Source of the DNA: Methanomassiliicoccus sp. UBA386
Lineage (GTDB): Archaea; Thermoplasmatota; Thermoplasmata; Methanomassiliicoccales; Methanomassiliicoccaceae
Direction: 5' to 3'
Length of the DNA stretch: 6,526 bases
NCBI GenBank assembly: GCA_002498285.1
Contig: DAGU01000093.1
Location: forward strand, 2,034-8,559
This document shows positions 5,051 to 6,526 of this stretch, piece after piece. The notes beneath the pieces were generated by a model. It ran no database searches, was not told where the DNA came from, and saw only the letters and a list, made by a program, of their open reading frames with translations. Within the stretch, counting starts at the first letter, position 1; every line of letters begins with the position of its first letter. Made by a program: the position numbers and the translations under genes.

Positions 5051-5694
5051 AGATATTCATCGACACTGCCAACCTGGACAAGATCCGCGAAGTGAACAGC
5101 TGGGGCATCCTGGATGGCGTCACCACAAACCCCAGCCTGGTGGCCAAGGAGAACACTGACTTCGAGACCCTAGTGGGCGAGATCTGCGGGATAGTGGACG
5201 GCCCCATCAGCGCGGAGGTCATGAGCGTAACCGCGCCCGAGATGGTGGCCGAGGCGCGCAAGCTGGCCGCCATCAACAAGAACGTGGTCATCAAGGTCCC
5301 CATGACCGAGGAGGGCTTGAAGGCCACCAAGGCGCTGGCCGATGAGGGCATTAGGGTCAACATGACGCTGGTGTTCTCGGCTGCCCAGGCGTTGCTGGCA
5401 TGCAAGGCCGGGGCCCGCTACATCTCGCCGTTCGTGGGCCGCTTCGACGACGTGGGGGAGGACGGCATGAGGCTTATCTCCGAGATCATGGACATCCTGG
5501 ACTCGTATGATTTCGAGACCGAGGTCATCGTTGCATCGATCCGCCATCCGATACACGTCACGCAGGCCGCCAGGATGGGCGCGCACATCGCCACGATCCC
5601 CTACGATGTGCTGAAGAAGATGTTCAACCATCCTCTCACGGACATCGGCATCAAGCGGTTCCAGGACGACTGGGCCAAGGTGCCGAAGAAGTGA
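5047..5694 (+). CDS. tal: transaldolase (short, type 3B / MipB-TalC family)
   Basis: A 215-residue TIM-barrel aldolase of the short transaldolase / fructose-6-phosphate aldolase group. Seen: MKIFIDTANLDKIRE with D6, VTTNPSL (25-31), and NVVIKVPMTEEGLKA (79-93), where K83 is the Schiff-base lysine. Two residues discriminate activity in this family. E57 (ISAEVMS) matches the glutamate of true transaldolases, whereas E. coli FSA has Gln59. F129 (SPFVGRFDD) matches the transaldolase phenylalanine, whereas FSA has Tyr131. This protein should therefore move dihydroxyacetone units between sugar phosphates rather than act as an FSA; that activity is inferred, not shown. It is the last gene of the operon, overlaps the transketolase stop by ATGA, and completes the carbon-shuffling part of the non-oxidative pentose phosphate pathway. 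A T-rich tract follows the TGA. Confidence 0.95.
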   Translation: MKIFIDTANLDKIREVNSWGILDGVTTNPSLVAKENTDFETLVGEICGIVDGPISAEVMSVTAPEMVAEARKLAAINKNVVIKVPMTEEGLKATKALADEGIRVNMTLVFSAAQALLACKAGARYISPFVGRFDDVGEDGMRLISEIMDILDSYDFETEVIVASIRHPIHVTQAARMGAHIATIPYDVLKKMFNHPLTDIGIKRFQDDWAKVPKK

Positions 5695-5695
5695 A

Positions 5696-5722
5696 GGAAA
5701 CCTTTTCCCTTTCTTTACTTTA
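5696..5722 (+). terminator. T-rich terminator after the operon
   Basis: Directly after the transaldolase stop, a pyrimidine tract with T4, T3, T3 and T3 runs spans 5701-5721. It is preceded by a small hairpin, GGAAA (5696-5700) with TTTCC (5704-5708). Archaeal polymerases stop at clustered T-runs, so this is the probable operon end. Confidence 0.5.
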
Positions 5723-5871
5723 GACCAACAGGCGGCCTTTCCCTATCGTGGTGTCCATTCATCACGGCTCGCGCTGTGCAGGCTCGTTCGTGAACACGCC
5801 GCCAAGACGCCTGGAACGTACTATTTTCATTGACCTTTGCCGGCCGACGTCGGGGCGGTTTTCGAGCGAAA
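5723..5871. other. gene-free stretch with several inverted repeats
   Basis: No ORF here has coding character. The stretch can fold: CGTGGTG (5747-5753) with CATCACG (5760-5766) around a 6-nt loop; GGCGGC (5731-5736) with GCCGCC (5798-5803), or alternatively CAGGCG (5729-5734) with CGCCTG (5808-5813). A 10-bp perfect palindrome, CCGACGTCGG, lies at 5844-5853, some 20 nt upstream of the proA TATA box, and could be an operator. I find no tRNA-like T-loop and recognise no known RNA family. The structures may be chance in GC-rich DNA. Confidence 0.35.
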
Positions 5872-5879
5872 GATATATT
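5872..5879 (+). promoter_or_regulatory. TATA box for proA
   Basis: GATATATT is centred about 31 nt upstream of ATG 5907. The spacing matches TFS and the HTH gene and predicts a leaderless or nearly leaderless mRNA. Confidence 0.62.
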
Positions 5880-5906
5880 GCTACGTGACCGATTTTTCAG
5901 ACCGCC

Positions 5907-6526
5907 ATGGAACCTGTCAGAACTGCAGCGCAGCTTGCACGCAATGCTTCCTACGGCCTGTCAAGCGTGGACCTCGGGACAAGGAACGAGGCCCTGCTGC
6001 GGATAGCCGAGGCGTTGAAGGCGAGCATGGACGCGATCGTGGATGCCAACCGGAAGGACCTTGAGGTCGCCAAGACGGCCGAGATATCGCCGGTCATGAT
6101 CAAGCGCCTGCGGTATGATGAGGAGAAGATCGAGGAATCGGTCCGCTCCATCCACTCCCTCGTGGAGCAGGAGGACGTGGTGGGCAAGCTGCTGTCCCGC
6201 ACCGAGCTGGACGAGGGCCTGGTGCTTGACAAGGTATCCGTCCCCATCGGCGTCATCGGAGTGGTCTTCGAGTCCCGCCCCGATGCCCTGGTGCAGATAT
6301 CCTGCCTGTGCCTCAGGTCTGGCAACGCCGTCCTGCTGAAGGGCGGGGTCGAGGCCAAGGAGACCAATAAGGTCCTGGCCCGCATCATAGTCAACGCAGC
6401 GGAGTCCGTCGACGAGCGCTTCCGCAACGCGGTGCAGCTGCTGTCGACGAGGGAGCAGTTCCAGGAGCTGCTGCGGCACGACGATCTCATAGACCTTATC
6501 ATTCCACGGGGCTCCAACGAGCTGGT
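5907..6526 (+). CDS. proA: gamma-glutamyl phosphate reductase (ProA), N-terminal half, cut by window edge
   Basis: The frame from ATG 5907 is open to the right edge, giving 206 residues of a protein normally about 415 long. It reduces gamma-glutamyl phosphate to glutamate semialdehyde with NADPH, the second step of proline synthesis from glutamate. Seen: an N-terminal helical region (1-55) with an ANRKDLE segment typical of ProA; VPIGVIGVVFESRPDALVQISCLCLRSGNAVLLKGG at 112-147, the family's hallmark nucleotide-binding region; and LIIPRGSNEL at 197-206. The catalytic cysteine lies beyond the window, so activity cannot be judged. The start is secure: an in-frame TGA lies at 5886-5888, ATG 5907 is the first start codon after it, and a TATA box sits 31 nt upstream. 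No proB (glutamate 5-kinase) lies upstream; it may follow downstream or be elsewhere. An unrelated aldehyde dehydrogenase is unlikely given the motif match. Confidence 0.95.
   Translation, partial: MEPVRTAAQLARNASYGLSSVDLGTRNEALLRIAEALKASMDAIVDANRKDLEVAKTAEISPVMIKRLRYDEEKIEESVRSIHSLVEQEDVVGKLLSRTELDEGLVLDKVSVPIGVIGVVFESRPDALVQISCLCLRSGNAVLLKGGVEAKETNKVLARIIVNAAESVDERFRNAVQLLSTREQFQELLRHDDLIDLIIPRGSNEL

Noticed and set aside
5047..5694. Annotation as fructose-6-phosphate aldolase
   Set aside because: The position equivalent to FSA Gln59 is Glu57, and that equivalent to FSA Tyr131 is Phe129, both as in transaldolases. The operon partner is transketolase.
5723..5871. tRNA or known small RNA
   Set aside because: No T-loop with the GTTCRANYC pattern and no acceptor-stem pairing at the right spacing were found.
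5837..6064. 75-codon plus-strand open frame overlapping the start of proA
   Set aside because: It runs out of frame across the promoter and the first 50 codons of proA and has no motif. The proA frame is unambiguous.
1..6526. Mobile element, CRISPR array, or toxin-antitoxin pair
   Set aside because: No transposase or integrase, no regularly spaced repeats, and no small paired genes of that type were seen. The HTH protein has no toxin-like partner.

Overview
The window reads as chromosomal DNA of a GC-rich euryarchaeon, most likely of the Thermoplasmata / Methanomassiliicoccales type. The evidence for an archaeon is an archaeal sliding clamp (PCNA), an archaeal transcript-cleavage factor (TFS), a transketolase split into two genes, and TATA-box promoters 25-50 nt upstream of start codons. 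The lineage assignment is an inference from gene content and base composition; no rRNA or methanogenesis gene is present to settle it.

Layout. Positions 1-396 (minus strand) carry a YjbQ/UPF0047 protein that runs off the left edge. A divergent promoter region follows (397-535). On the plus strand come a small helix-turn-helix protein (536-916), an unrecognised membrane protein with a charged coiled-coil tail (1027-1920), TFS (1983-2318) and PCNA (2391-3128). Next is a compact three-gene operon: transketolase N-terminal half, transketolase C-terminal half, transaldolase (3261-5694), joined by two ATGA stop/start overlaps. After a T-rich terminator and a 200-nt gene-free stretch, gamma-glutamyl phosphate reductase (ProA) starts at 5907 and runs off the right edge.

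How the genes work together. The two transketolase halves should form one thiamine-diphosphate enzyme, and with transaldolase they give the sugar-rearranging half of the non-oxidative pentose phosphate pathway. TFS and PCNA serve transcription and replication and have separate promoters. ProA would act in proline synthesis. The other genes have no clear functional tie to these.

Expression signals. Genes directly behind a promoter (HTH, TFS, proA) have a TATA-like box 31-33 nt from the start codon, which implies leaderless or nearly leaderless mRNAs. PCNA and the transketolase operon have longer leaders, and they and the internal operon genes have Shine-Dalgarno-like sites. All seven complete plus-strand genes end in TGA. 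The features most worth a second look are a possible 13-codon upstream ORF with a hairpin that overlaps the TTG start of the membrane protein, and an 8-bp inverted repeat bracketing the TATA box of the transketolase operon. I see no clear novel multi-gene system, mobile element, CRISPR array or RNA gene.
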